Source: Candidatus Peribacteraceae bacterium (GTDB taxonomy: Bacteria > Patescibacteriota > Gracilibacteria > Peribacterales > Peribacteraceae). From it: 64,000 nt of DNA. Positions 17,127-24,304 of this stretch are shown in pieces. Where the stretch lies: assembly GCA_028703445.1 (NCBI GenBank), contig JAQVMW010000006.1, positions 29,702-93,701 on the forward strand, in the 5' to 3' direction. The notes beneath the pieces are model-generated. The model made no database searches. It was not told the DNA's origin and saw nothing but the letters and a program-made list of their open reading frames with translations. The number at the start of each line of letters is the position of its first letter. Within the stretch, counting starts at the first letter, position 1. A program made the translations under genes and the position numbers.

Positions 17127-17168
17127 GGGTCAGAATGCCTTAGAGACTTCTCTAACCAAGTCTGACCC
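17127..17168. terminator. Nested hairpin after the primase-helicase gene
   Basis: GGGTCAGA (17127-17134) pairs with TCTGACCC (17161-17168), and TTAGAGA-ct-TCTCTAA is nested inside (140-155). The T-run is weak, so it may be a terminator or a protein-binding inverted repeat. Confidence 0.5.
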
Positions 17169-17220
17169 TGTGTTTGCGACAAGATAATCCTAGTATGTAG
17201 AAGCGGGTACCGTTGTAGCC

Positions 17221-17226
17221 TATACT
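17221..17226 (+). promoter_or_regulatory. -10 box of the second XRE gene
   Basis: TATACT ends 6 nt before ATG 17233. Confidence 0.5.
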
Positions 17227-17232
17227 TCTGCT

Positions 17233-17439
17233 ATGGATTCAAAAATCATCTCTCGCTTTGGCAGAACAATTCGCAGACTTCGGGAGGGGCGTGGATTAAC
17301 GCAGGAGGAGCTTGGGAAGCTTGCGAAGCTCCATCGTACCTATATTGGCATGATTGAACGCGGAGAGAAAAATATCACACTTGGGAATATTGAAAAGCTC
17401 TCGAAGGCGCTGAAAACCCCTGTAAGAGATTTGTTTTAG
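17233..17439 (+). CDS. XRE-family HTH regulator, upstream of the recombinase
   Basis: 68 residues forming one compact HTH_3 domain ('IRRLREGRGLTQEELGKLAK', 'HRTYIGMIERGEKNITLGNI', 'LSKALKTPVRDLF'). It is 42 bp upstream of the serine recombinase gene but has its own -10 box. It is a likely repressor of excision or of its own operon. It differs clearly from the regulator at 14159, so the element has two separate switches. Confidence 0.88.
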   Translation: MDSKIISRFGRTIRRLREGRGLTQEELGKLAKLHRTYIGMIERGEKNITLGNIEKLSKALKTPVRDLF

Positions 17440-17469
17440 GTGTAGGCTTTACTTAAGAAGTATGAATAC

Positions 17470-17475
17470 TATAAT
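17470..17475 (+). promoter_or_regulatory. -10 box of the serine recombinase gene
   Basis: TATAAT ends 6 nt before ATG 17482; TTTACT about 16 bp upstream may be the -35. Confidence 0.55.
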
Positions 17476-17481
17476 TAGCAC

Positions 17482-18969
17482 ATGAAGTCTTATATTATAT
17501 ATACACGGCGCTCCACATCGGATGACAATCATCAGCAATATTCGTTGGCCGCGCAGGAGAAGATTTGCCGGAATTACGCAGAGAAAAAGGAGCTTGCTGT
17601 TGCCTCCATCATCCGCGAATCACACAGTGCAAAAGTCGCGGGAAGGCGGCCTGAGTTCCTGCAAATGCTGAAAGACCTGGAAGCGAAGAAATACGCGGGG
17701 GTGATTGTGCATAACGTTGACCGACTTCTCCGCTCCATCGGAGACTTCGCGCTGATAGATACGCTCAGAAATAAAGACATCGAATTTCACTTTGTGGATG
17801 GTTCTTACCCCAACACGCCCGAAGGGAACATGATGCTTGGTATCAACGTCGTCTTTGCCAAGTGGTACGTGGAAAAGCTGGGTAAGGAGGTTAAAAAGGG
17901 CTTCCGAGAGTCATTGGAGCAGGGACGCCTGCCCCACGAAGCACCTGTGGGCTACAGGGACATTGGTAACGGTCTGAAAGAGCCAGACTCCGTCTCTGCG
18001 CCCTTGGTGCGGCAGGCATTTGAATTGTATGCCTCCGGCAAGTACTCCGTGGATACTCTCACGGCAGAGATGAGAACACGCGGTCTCAGGACAAAGCGTG
18101 GGCAGAGGAACGGAAAGGGATTGCCCCCGTCCAGTATGCACCGGATTCTCACGAATCCATTTTACTGCGGCATTGTTCGGATGAACGGTGTGGACTATCG
18201 CGGACAGCACACGCCCCTCATCGGTAGGGAACTCTTCGATTCTGTTGTGCTCCGCCTGAATCAGCGGCAACACAGACGCTTAACAGCAAAGCCCTTTTCC
18301 TACAGGCGGTTGCTCCGGTGCTCCTGTGGATGCTATCTCTCACCCTACGTTGCCAAGGGTCTCATCTATTACGGCTGCACGAATACAGCCTGTAAGGAAT
18401 CAACTACCCGCGAGACTGTACTAGACGATGATTTAGATAACGTTCTCCAGACGGTTGTGCTGAGCGAAGGGGAATTGGCGCAAACGAGAAAGGCTATGAA
18501 GCGGATGGAAAACTTTTTGACTGAAGATAGGGAAACCAAGCTGCAAAACATTGAGGCAAAGAAAGAGAAGCTCAGGAAAGGACTGGATAAGGCACGTCAA
18601 TACGTCCTGGATGGAGTATTCAGCAAAGAAGACCTGGATGCGGAGAAGGTACGGGTCGGTGCAGCGTTGGAAGCTCTTAGCAGAGAGGAAACACGCCTGA
18701 TGAAGATGGATATAAAGCGACTGCAAGATGCCTATACCTTTCTCGAACTCTCACGTTCGGCTCTAGATGGCCTTTGCTCCGCATCACTCCAGAAAAAGAG
18801 GGGCATGGTGCAGGTGGCATTCCTCTTACTTAATGTGAAAGACAAGAGCTTGGCTTCGTATAAACTAAAAGAGGAGTACGAAGTAGTGCAAAATAGAAGT
18901 TTAGTCTCGAATGGCGGGGCTGACGGGACTCGAACCCGCGACCTTCCGCGTGACAGGCGGACGCTCTAA
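17482..18969 (+). CDS. Large serine recombinase (integrase of the element)
   Basis: 495 residues. The N-terminal resolvase domain has the catalytic Ser in 'YTRRSTSDD' (S11) and 'VHNVDRLLRSIGD'; the recombinase domain follows ('GYRDIGNGLKEPDSVSAPLV'), then a zinc ribbon ('CSCGC...YYGCTNTACK') and a coiled coil (about 335-420). It would cut and rejoin the attachment sites. The 3' end runs through the right attachment site into the tRNA-Asp gene and stops at 18967-18969, so its last 20 residues are antisense tRNA sequence. In an excised circle the frame would continue past the 21-bp core into the left end, giving a different C-terminus. Serine enzymes using tRNA genes are less common than tyrosine integrases. 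Confidence 0.92.
   Translation: MKSYIIYTRRSTSDDNHQQYSLAAQEKICRNYAEKKELAVASIIRESHSAKVAGRRPEFLQMLKDLEAKKYAGVIVHNVDRLLRSIGDFALIDTLRNKDIEFHFVDGSYPNTPEGNMMLGINVVFAKWYVEKLGKEVKKGFRESLEQGRLPHEAPVGYRDIGNGLKEPDSVSAPLVRQAFELYASGKYSVDTLTAEMRTRGLRTKRGQRNGKGLPPSSMHRILTNPFYCGIVRMNGVDYRGQHTPLIGRELFDSVVLRLNQRQHRRLTAKPFSYRRLLRCSCGCYLSPYVAKGLIYYGCTNTACKESTTRETVLDDDLDNVLQTVVLSEGELAQTRKAMKRMENFLTEDRETKLQNIEAKKEKLRKGLDKARQYVLDGVFSKEDLDAEKVRVGAALEALSREETRLMKMDIKRLQDAYTFLELSRSALDGLCSASLQKKRGMVQVAFLLLNVKDKSLASYKLKEEYEVVQNRSLVSNGGADGTRTRDLPRDRRTL
18911..18931. repeat. Right attachment site of the element
   Basis: Identical to 9814-9834. It overlaps the 3' end of the intact tRNA-Asp gene, which the element restores on integration. 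Confidence 0.85.
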
Positions 18970-18989
18970 ACCAGCTGAGCTACAACCCC
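18912..18989 (-). tRNA. tRNA-Asp (anticodon GTC), CCA encoded
   Basis: The minus strand folds as a full cloverleaf: acceptor GGGGTTG/CAGCCCC, D-arm GCTC...GAGC, anticodon stem TCCGC/GCGGA with loop CTGTCAC (anticodon GTC), T-arm GCGGG-TTCGAGT-CCCGT, discriminator G and encoded CCA at the left end. It is the integration target of the neighbouring element. Confidence 0.95.
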
Positions 18990-19186
18990 TTGTTAAAGCG
19001 GAGAAACGGTACAGCAGAGAACATGCCCTGACAACATAAATGGCGGATCAGAAACAGCCATTCCGCGCTCTCCGCATGCCCCTGTGATCGCCGTGTTCTT
19101 CTGAAAGGATCTTTTTTCGGCCACAAAAAAGAAGCCGCCTCTCCCGACAGCTTCTTTTTCTCTCTTTCTCTCCGCACACAAATACA
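18990..19186. other. Gene-free stretch between tRNA-Asp and the next gene
   Basis: The two short minus-strand frames here have low-quality sequence and I do not call them. The only clear feature is the bidirectional hairpin at 19125-19160. Confidence 0.4.
19125..19160. terminator. Bidirectional intrinsic terminator
   Basis: AAGAAGC (19129-19135) pairs with GCTTCTT (19150-19156), with an A-run before and a T-run after. It would stop leftward transcripts from the kinase operon as well as rightward ones. Confidence 0.7.
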
Positions 19187-19429
19187 TTAATCATCGTTTG
19201 TGGTTTTCAATAATTCTGGACGGTCGCCCGCGCTCGAAAAATCACTCATCGCCAGCAGCGGCACAAGAATGAATGAGGAAATGCCTGCGATTGTTCCAAG
19301 CGTAAACATATCATTGAGGAATGAGGAAACAAAAAATCTGGCTACAGCGTACAGTGCAATGTTTAAGAGAAAATTAAGAACGCGCCTTCCGAGTCTGCGT
19401 TCCGAAATACACCGTGAACGTGGTGCCAC
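19187..19429 (-). CDS. Possible small membrane protein after the histidine kinase
   Basis: A minus-strand frame with two hydrophobic stretches ('VLNFLLNIALYAVARFFV' and 'LGTIAGISSFILVPLLAM') and a polar tail. The first 18 or so residues overlap the kinase 3' end in another frame, and no good start lies after the kinase stop at 19374, so the true N-terminus is unclear. The hydrophobic pattern and the terminator just downstream argue for a real last gene of the operon. No family recognised. Confidence 0.4.
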   Translation of the reverse strand: MAPRSRCISERRLGRRVLNFLLNIALYAVARFFVSSFLNDMFTLGTIAGISSFILVPLLAMSDFSSAGDRPELLKTTNDD

Positions 19430-20585
19430 TCCCCAGCGTGCTGCGTGCCGAAACCGTCCAGCCGTGCAACTCCACGATGCGCTTCACGAGGGCCAGTCCC
19501 AGCCCGAATCCCCCCATCGCGCGCGAAGGCTCCGCCTGGTAGAAGCGGTCAAAAATGAGCGGCAGCGATTCTGCGGGAATACCCATGCCGTTGTCTTCGA
19601 CAGAGAACTCCTTGGGCGTGAGACGAACATGGATCTTCCCGCCGGCAGGCTTGCTGAACTTGATGGCATTGCTGAGCAGATTGCTCAGAATCTGCTGGAT
19701 CAGGATGGCATCGCCGTTCACCGTCACATTCTGCGCAACGGTCTGCTCGATCACGACATGCTTCTCTCGAACCAATGACCGGAATCGCTCCACGGAAGTT
19801 TCGACCAGCCTCGTGAGATCAATGGATTCGTCCGCGCTCACGAACTTGTCCAACCGTGCGAGCTCCAGCAACCGTTCCACGAGCACCGTCACCTGCTTCA
19901 AGTCCACTTTGGCCGATTCGATGCCTTCGCGATACTTCCCGTTTTTCATGGCGAGATCCAGCGAGGAAGAGAGGGCGGCGAGGGGCGTCTTGAGCTCGTG
20001 GCTGGCATCCTGCGTAAACTGCTCGAGCCGCTCCATCATCTGCTCTGCGGGCTTGAGGCTGCGACGAGCGAAGAAGAGACCGACCACAAACGTGAGGGCC
20101 GACACCAGGATGCTGACGAAGAGGTACAGTCCCCACCGCAGCGGGAGATCCCGCATCGGCAGACGCTCCATGCCGGCCACTTGCGCAAAACCGTATACAT
20201 GGTCATTCTCCGAGAGAGGAATCGTCAGAACCGTATAGGGTTCTTCGCGCACCTCGATGGTGGTGTATCCCTCCGTCATGAATGAAGGGATGTCAGAGAA
20301 GAGCCACCCCGCGTGCAGCACCTGACCGTCGGCATCCAAAATTCTCATGCGCTCCTCAACAGGCGGCGGAAGGGCGAGTGTGCCACCTTGAAAGACTTGC
20401 TCTGCCTGATTCAGAACCATTTGCGCATCGCGCAGAAGGCGGCCATGGGCCATACGCCGGGCATTGCCAAAATCAACCGCAAGAAAAATAGATCCGTTGA
20501 TGAGGAAGAGCAGAAAGACGAATCCCATGAATTGCAGCGCGATGCGCGCAGAGATGCGCCGAAAATTCTTCGCATGCTCGCTCAT
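19374..20585 (-). CDS. Membrane sensor histidine kinase
   Basis: 403 residues: TM1 about 14-37, an extracytoplasmic region of about 110 residues, TM2 about 151-173, HisKA with phospho-acceptor H196 in 'DASHELKTPLAAL', and HATPase_c with 'NAIKFS', 'DNGMGIP' and 'GGFGLGLALVK'. It follows the response regulator by 2 bp and phosphorylates it. The divergent MacAB-type operon across the shared control region suggests that it senses envelope stress or a toxic compound; the ligand is unknown. Confidence 0.95.
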   Translation of the reverse strand: MSEHAKNFRRISARIALQFMGFVFLLFLINGSIFLAVDFGNARRMAHGRLLRDAQMVLNQAEQVFQGGTLALPPPVEERMRILDADGQVLHAGWLFSDIPSFMTEGYTTIEVREEPYTVLTIPLSENDHVYGFAQVAGMERLPMRDLPLRWGLYLFVSILVSALTFVVGLFFARRSLKPAEQMMERLEQFTQDASHELKTPLAALSSSLDLAMKNGKYREGIESAKVDLKQVTVLVERLLELARLDKFVSADESIDLTRLVETSVERFRSLVREKHVVIEQTVAQNVTVNGDAILIQQILSNLLSNAIKFSKPAGGKIHVRLTPKEFSVEDNGMGIPAESLPLIFDRFYQAEPSRAMGGFGLGLALVKRIVELHGWTVSARSTLGSGTTFTVYFGTQTRKARS

Positions 20586-20587
20586 GG

Positions 20588-21250
20588 TCAGTTGACAGGG
20601 ACGAGATATCCCTTGCCCGGGACAGTCTCGATCGCGCTCTTGCCCAGTTTACGCCGCAGGTACGCCACGTGAACATCCACCGTCTGCGAAAACATCAGAT
20701 CGTCCCGTCCGCCCCACACGTGTTCGATGATGCGCGGACGATCTTGCACTGTGCCTTTGTTCCTGAGCAGGAACTCGAAGAGGGCATATTCTTTGGGCGA
20801 GAGATCCACTTTTTTGTCATCTTTCATGACTTCATGCGTGTTGGTATCAAGCATGACGGAACCTGCCGTCAGGCGCGGCTGCTTTTCTACCGTCTTGCGC
20901 CGGAGCAGCGCACGTACCCGCGCGAGCAGCTCGTCCAGATCGAAAGGCTTCCCTAGATAGTCATCCGCCCCCAAATCGAGCCCGTGCACGATTTCCTGCT
21001 GCTTGGTGCGCGCCGTGAGCATGAGGATCGGCATGCTTTTCTTGCGCTGCCGCAACATAGAGCAGATCAGATACCCATCCATGCCGGGCAAATTGACATC
21101 GAGAATCAACAGATCAACTTCCTGCGTCATGGCCTTTTCGAACCCCTCTTTTCCGTCATGTGCGACGGTCACGGCGTAGTGCTCCAACTCAAGGAATTGC
21201 CGGATGTTGCCTGCCAGCTTCTGCTGGTCTTCGATGAGGAGAATATGCAT
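20588..21250 (-). CDS. OmpR/PhoB-family response regulator
   Basis: 220 residues: a receiver domain with acidic pair 'IEDQ', phospho-acceptor D51 in 'LLILDVNLPGMDGY', 'LTARTK' and 'GKPFD', then a winged-helix DNA-binding domain ending 'IETVPGKGYLVPVN'. First gene of a two-gene operon with the kinase. Direct repeats with an 11-bp period at 21298-21314 and 21354-21369 are typical of this family's binding sites and face both the regulator gene and the efflux operon. Confidence 0.96.
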   Translation of the reverse strand: MHILLIEDQQKLAGNIRQFLELEHYAVTVAHDGKEGFEKAMTQEVDLLILDVNLPGMDGYLICSMLRQRKKSMPILMLTARTKQQEIVHGLDLGADDYLGKPFDLDELLARVRALLRRKTVEKQPRLTAGSVMLDTNTHEVMKDDKKVDLSPKEYALFEFLLRNKGTVQDRPRIIEHVWGGRDDLMFSQTVDVHVAYLRRKLGKSAIETVPGKGYLVPVN

Positions 21251-21298
21251 GAAAATGCGAAATGTGTAAGAAGTACGGAAAAAGGGTAGAACAGAGAG

Positions 21299-21314
21299 AT
21301 TAAGGAGGGATTAA
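21299..21314 (-). promoter_or_regulatory. Response-regulator box, proximal to the regulator operon
   Basis: On the minus strand TTAAT is repeated at an 11-bp period with a CCTCC-type spacer. It has the same architecture as the box at 21354-21369 in the opposite orientation, suggesting autoregulation. Confidence 0.5.
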
Positions 21315-21353
21315 GAAGTCACCAACATACGTATGCATTCGCTCTACCAGGCC

Positions 21354-21385
21354 TTAATCTCCTCTTAACCATCACACAGTATAAT
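21354..21385 (+). promoter_or_regulatory. Response-regulator box plus -10 of the efflux operon
   Basis: TTAAT (21354-21358) and TTAAC (21365-21369) form an 11-bp-period direct repeat ending about 10 bp before TATAAT (21380-21385), where a PhoB-type activator would replace the -35. A second possible -10, TACAAT, is at 21395-21400. Confidence 0.5.
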
Positions 21386-21427
21386 CGTTTGTGATACAAT
21401 ATTTTAGATTATTGACAACATTCTTCC

Positions 21428-21784
21428 ATGAAGACCTTTCATCCTTCTTCCTTCGTTTACGGCCTCATCTCCGGCGCAATCATCCTCTTTCTCTTCGGGG
21501 GAGTGATGCGACTCTTGTCACCTGAAGGCCCCGTCGGCCCGCGCAACCGGACAGACCAGCAACAGGGCCGGCGCATCGGAATGGGACAGAACATGAAGGG
21601 GATCGCGGAGCAGCTCGGCATGACGGAGGACGAACTTCGCACGGAATTGAAGAGCGGTAAGAATCTGCGCGACCTTGCCGAAGAGCGCGGTATTCCGTTC
21701 CCCCTGACGAGACAGAAACGCCCGGGAAGCGGCTCGACGTTATCGACAACCGGTTCTTCACTGCCTCTTCCGGTACGACCATGA
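21428..21784 (+). CDS. Small membrane-anchored protein of the efflux operon
   Basis: 118 residues: one N-terminal membrane segment ('FVYGLISGAIILFLFGGVM'), then a polar region with the helical motif 'AEQLGMTEDELRTELKSGK' and 'LRDLAEERGI'. That motif is common in small exported proteins of unknown function found beside two-component or efflux genes. It may be a periplasmic or surface modulator of the transporter. Its stop overlaps the adaptor's start (ATGA), so the genes are coupled. Confidence 0.75.
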   Translation: MKTFHPSSFVYGLISGAIILFLFGGVMRLLSPEGPVGPRNRTDQQQGRRIGMGQNMKGIAEQLGMTEDELRTELKSGKNLRDLAEERGIPFPLTRQKRPGSGSTLSTTGSSLPLPVRP

Positions 21785-23622
21785 ATACTCCGCCTGCCGA
21801 TGCCCCGCTCACCCCTTCCTCGCGTTCACGGCGCGTGGGGCAGCGCGTGCAGGGATTCGTGCACAGCATCAGGGTGAGAAGCTACGTCATGGGCATGGCC
21901 GTCGTGATTGTGCTCGGCAGCAGCTACTTCGTCTTCGCCAATGGCAGCAGCGAAACATCAACCGTGACCACTGACCTGGCAATCGTGGAACGGAGGAACA
22001 TCGTCACGTCCGTCAAAGCCACGGGCACGGTCACATTCGCCAACGAGCAGCAGCTGAAATTCAACACGAAAGGAACGGTGGCACGAGTGAGCGTGAAAGA
22101 AGGAGACACCGTCAAGAAGGGACAGGTGGTCGCGGAACTCGATCACACGAGCGCGCAGGCAGATGTCACCCAGGCGTACCTGGCCATCTCTGCAAGCCGC
22201 CTGCAACTGGAACAGCTCATTGCCGACCGTGAGGGAGACGCCCTGACGGCGCAGAATGTTGTAAATTCGGCTCAGCGGGCCGTAGAGCAGGCACAAACAG
22301 ACCTCGAAAAAACACGGGCAACCGAACTGCAGAGCTATGGCTCCACGGCACAGGATATTTTGATCGGCTCGGAAAAATTGCTGGATTCTTTCTATGGCGT
22401 TCTGACCAACGATGCCTCCGCACGACCTCCTTCAGACATCACCACGTTGGAAATCGAACGTCTCCTCTACCGCGATTGGACACTCAAAGATCAAGTGGAA
22501 CTAAGTTTCCGCGAAGGAGTGAATCAGGCCGCCACCATGCGCCAGCACTATGGCACCCAACTGAACACCGAAAAGGACGCGTACGTGGTTGAGCATGCCC
22601 TGAGAGACGCAAGAAATCTTGCAGAGACGCTTCAGCGACTGGGCGAACAAACGTACAACATGATGCAGGGAGCGAGCACGGATTCCATTGAATTCACGGT
22701 GGATGAATTGAACACTCTACGCACTACAGTAAATACCAATCGTTCCACCGCGGCCGGGCTCGTGGAAGACGCACAGACGGCACAAGCCAACCTCGTTGCC
22801 CTGACCAACGAAGAAAGCATGCCTTCTACGACACTCCAAACCAAAGAGGACACCCTTGCGACAAACAAGGAATCGGAAATCGTCAAACAGCTGGACATGC
22901 AAAGCACTCTGAAGAGTTTGGATATCCAGATCAAACTCAAAGAAAACGAAATCAGTCAGAAAGCCGCTTCGATCACCAAACTCCAAAAATCACTGGAGGA
23001 TTACCAGATCAAAGCCCCCTTCGACGGAAAAGTCCGGCGCGTGGATTACCAGGTGGGCGACAATCTGCTGGCAGATGCCGCAGAGGATCAGTACATCGTC
23101 CTGGAGAACCGCGACTACACCGTGGTGACCATTCTCCTGGATCAGGTGGAAATCGTCCGCGTGAAAGCGGGGCTCCCGGCGACCATCACGCTGGATGCCA
23201 TCGAGAACCGCGTCTTCACGGGCTCGATTTTCGAAATCGATCCCACCCCGGTGGAAAGTTCCGGCGTCGTTTCGTACAACGTTGATCTGCGCATCCCCAC
23301 GCCCACCGATATCACCATCCTTTCGGGCATGACCACTGCGGTGGAAATCGAAACGGCCAGAAAAGACAACGTCCTCGCCGTTCCCAGCCTGGCCATCAAG
23401 TGGACGAATGGAAAAGCTGCCGTACAGACTGCCAGCGGAGAATCCAGGGCCGTGGAAACCGGCGTCACCGACGGCAAGTACACGGAAATTCTGTCTGGCG
23501 CTGAAGAAGGGGACAGCGTCTATGCGATCAATGTTTCGACTGGCAACGCCTCTTCTTCCGCAAGGGGCAACTCCATGCAGATCATGCGCACACTGGATGG
23601 AGGAGGAGGTCCTCCCCGATAA
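21781..23622 (+). CDS. Efflux adaptor, HlyD/MacA family
   Basis: 613 residues: TM anchor about 41-57, barrel-lipoyl segment ('GTVARVSVKEGDTVKKGQVV'), a long alpha-helical hairpin (about 120-415, longer than MacA's), returning lipoyl half ('YQIKAPFDGKVRRVDYQVGD') and a beta-barrel domain. It would link the MacB-type ABC transporter to the outside. Without an outer membrane the long coiled coil probably spans the wall layer. Operon order adaptor, ATPase, permease is typical. Confidence 0.9.
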   Translation: MNTPPADAPLTPSSRSRRVGQRVQGFVHSIRVRSYVMGMAVVIVLGSSYFVFANGSSETSTVTTDLAIVERRNIVTSVKATGTVTFANEQQLKFNTKGTVARVSVKEGDTVKKGQVVAELDHTSAQADVTQAYLAISASRLQLEQLIADREGDALTAQNVVNSAQRAVEQAQTDLEKTRATELQSYGSTAQDILIGSEKLLDSFYGVLTNDASARPPSDITTLEIERLLYRDWTLKDQVELSFREGVNQAATMRQHYGTQLNTEKDAYVVEHALRDARNLAETLQRLGEQTYNMMQGASTDSIEFTVDELNTLRTTVNTNRSTAAGLVEDAQTAQANLVALTNEESMPSTTLQTKEDTLATNKESEIVKQLDMQSTLKSLDIQIKLKENEISQKAASITKLQKSLEDYQIKAPFDGKVRRVDYQVGDNLLADAAEDQYIVLENRDYTVVTILLDQVEIVRVKAGLPATITLDAIENRVFTGSIFEIDPTPVESSGVVSYNVDLRIPTPTDITILSGMTTAVEIETARKDNVLAVPSLAIKWTNGKAAVQTASGESRAVETGVTDGKYTEILSGAEEGDSVYAINVSTGNASSSARGNSMQIMRTLDGGGGPPR

Positions 23623-23632
23623 ATTCAAGCTC

Positions 23633-24304
23633 ATGATTCGCCTCACCAACATCATCAAGGCCTATCCGCTCGGCAAGGAACGACTGATCGTTCTGAAGGG
23701 AATATCTCTGAAAATTGAGTCGGGAGAATTCGTCGCCATCATGGGACCTTCGGGGTCGGGAAAATCCACGCTGATGAATATCGTCGGGCTGCTTGATACT
23801 CCTTCGGGAGGATCGTACCTGCTCGAAGGAAAAGAAGTGGGCAATCTGAATGAGAACGCTCAGGCGGAAATCCGGAGCAGGCGCATCGGCTTCGTTTTTC
23901 AGTCCTTCAACCTGCTGCCGCGCATGGATGCCCTGCGCCAGGTGATGCAACCGCTGCTCTACCAGGGATGGAGTCGGCACAAGGCGGAAACGAAAGCGCA
24001 GGAATCACTGCATTTGGTCGGCCTCTCGGAACGCATTTCCCACAACCCCAACGAGCTCTCCGGCGGCCAGCAGCAGCGCGTAGCCATCGCACGGGCTATC
24101 GCAACGAACCCGGCCATCATCCTTGCGGATGAGCCCACGGGCGCTCTCGATACGCAAACCGGCCACGAAGTCATGGATATCCTCACTAATCTCAACAAGC
24201 TGGGAAAAACCATCGTCATGGTGACCCACGAGCCGCGCGTTGCCACCTTCGCCCACCGCACCATCCACATTCAGGATGGCCTTATTCGTTCCGAAGAAAA
24301 TTAA
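23633..24304 (+). CDS. ABC transporter ATPase, MacB/LolD type
   Basis: 223 residues from ATG 23633: Walker A 'GPSGSGKST', Q-loop 'FQSFNLLPRM', signature 'LSGGQQQRVAIARA', Walker B 'IILADEPTGALD', H-loop 'VTHEP'. It powers the adjacent FtsX-fold permease by mechanotransmission. The longer frame upstream (from 23408) overlaps the adaptor gene and is not used. The TAA stop shares its last base with the permease ATG. Confidence 0.95.
   Translation: MIRLTNIIKAYPLGKERLIVLKGISLKIESGEFVAIMGPSGSGKSTLMNIVGLLDTPSGGSYLLEGKEVGNLNENAQAEIRSRRIGFVFQSFNLLPRMDALRQVMQPLLYQGWSRHKAETKAQESLHLVGLSERISHNPNELSGGQQQRVAIARAIATNPAIILADEPTGALDTQTGHEVMDILTNLNKLGKTIVMVTHEPRVATFAHRTIHIQDGLIRSEEN

Larger units (their letters stand above)
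9814..18931. mobile_element. Integrated element at tRNA-Asp, phage-satellite-like
   Basis: Two identical 21-bp copies of the tRNA-Asp 3' end (9814-9834 and 18911-18931) flank a 9.1-kb AT-richer block. It encodes an OLD nuclease, a small-terminase-like protein, a secreted SLH protein, two XRE regulators, a primase-helicase and a large serine recombinase next to the right end. Capsid, portal, large terminase, tail and lysis genes are absent, and there is no conjugation machinery. This gene set (integrase, repressors, primase-replicase, TerS-like, defence nuclease) matches the logic of phage-inducible chromosomal islands. Mobility and helper dependence are inferred, not shown. Confidence 0.8.

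Noticed and set aside
18912..18969. Recombinase C-terminal residues 'GADGTRTRDLP'
   Set aside because: Not a protein domain. It is the well-known translation of an antisense tRNA, here caused by integration of the element into tRNA-Asp.
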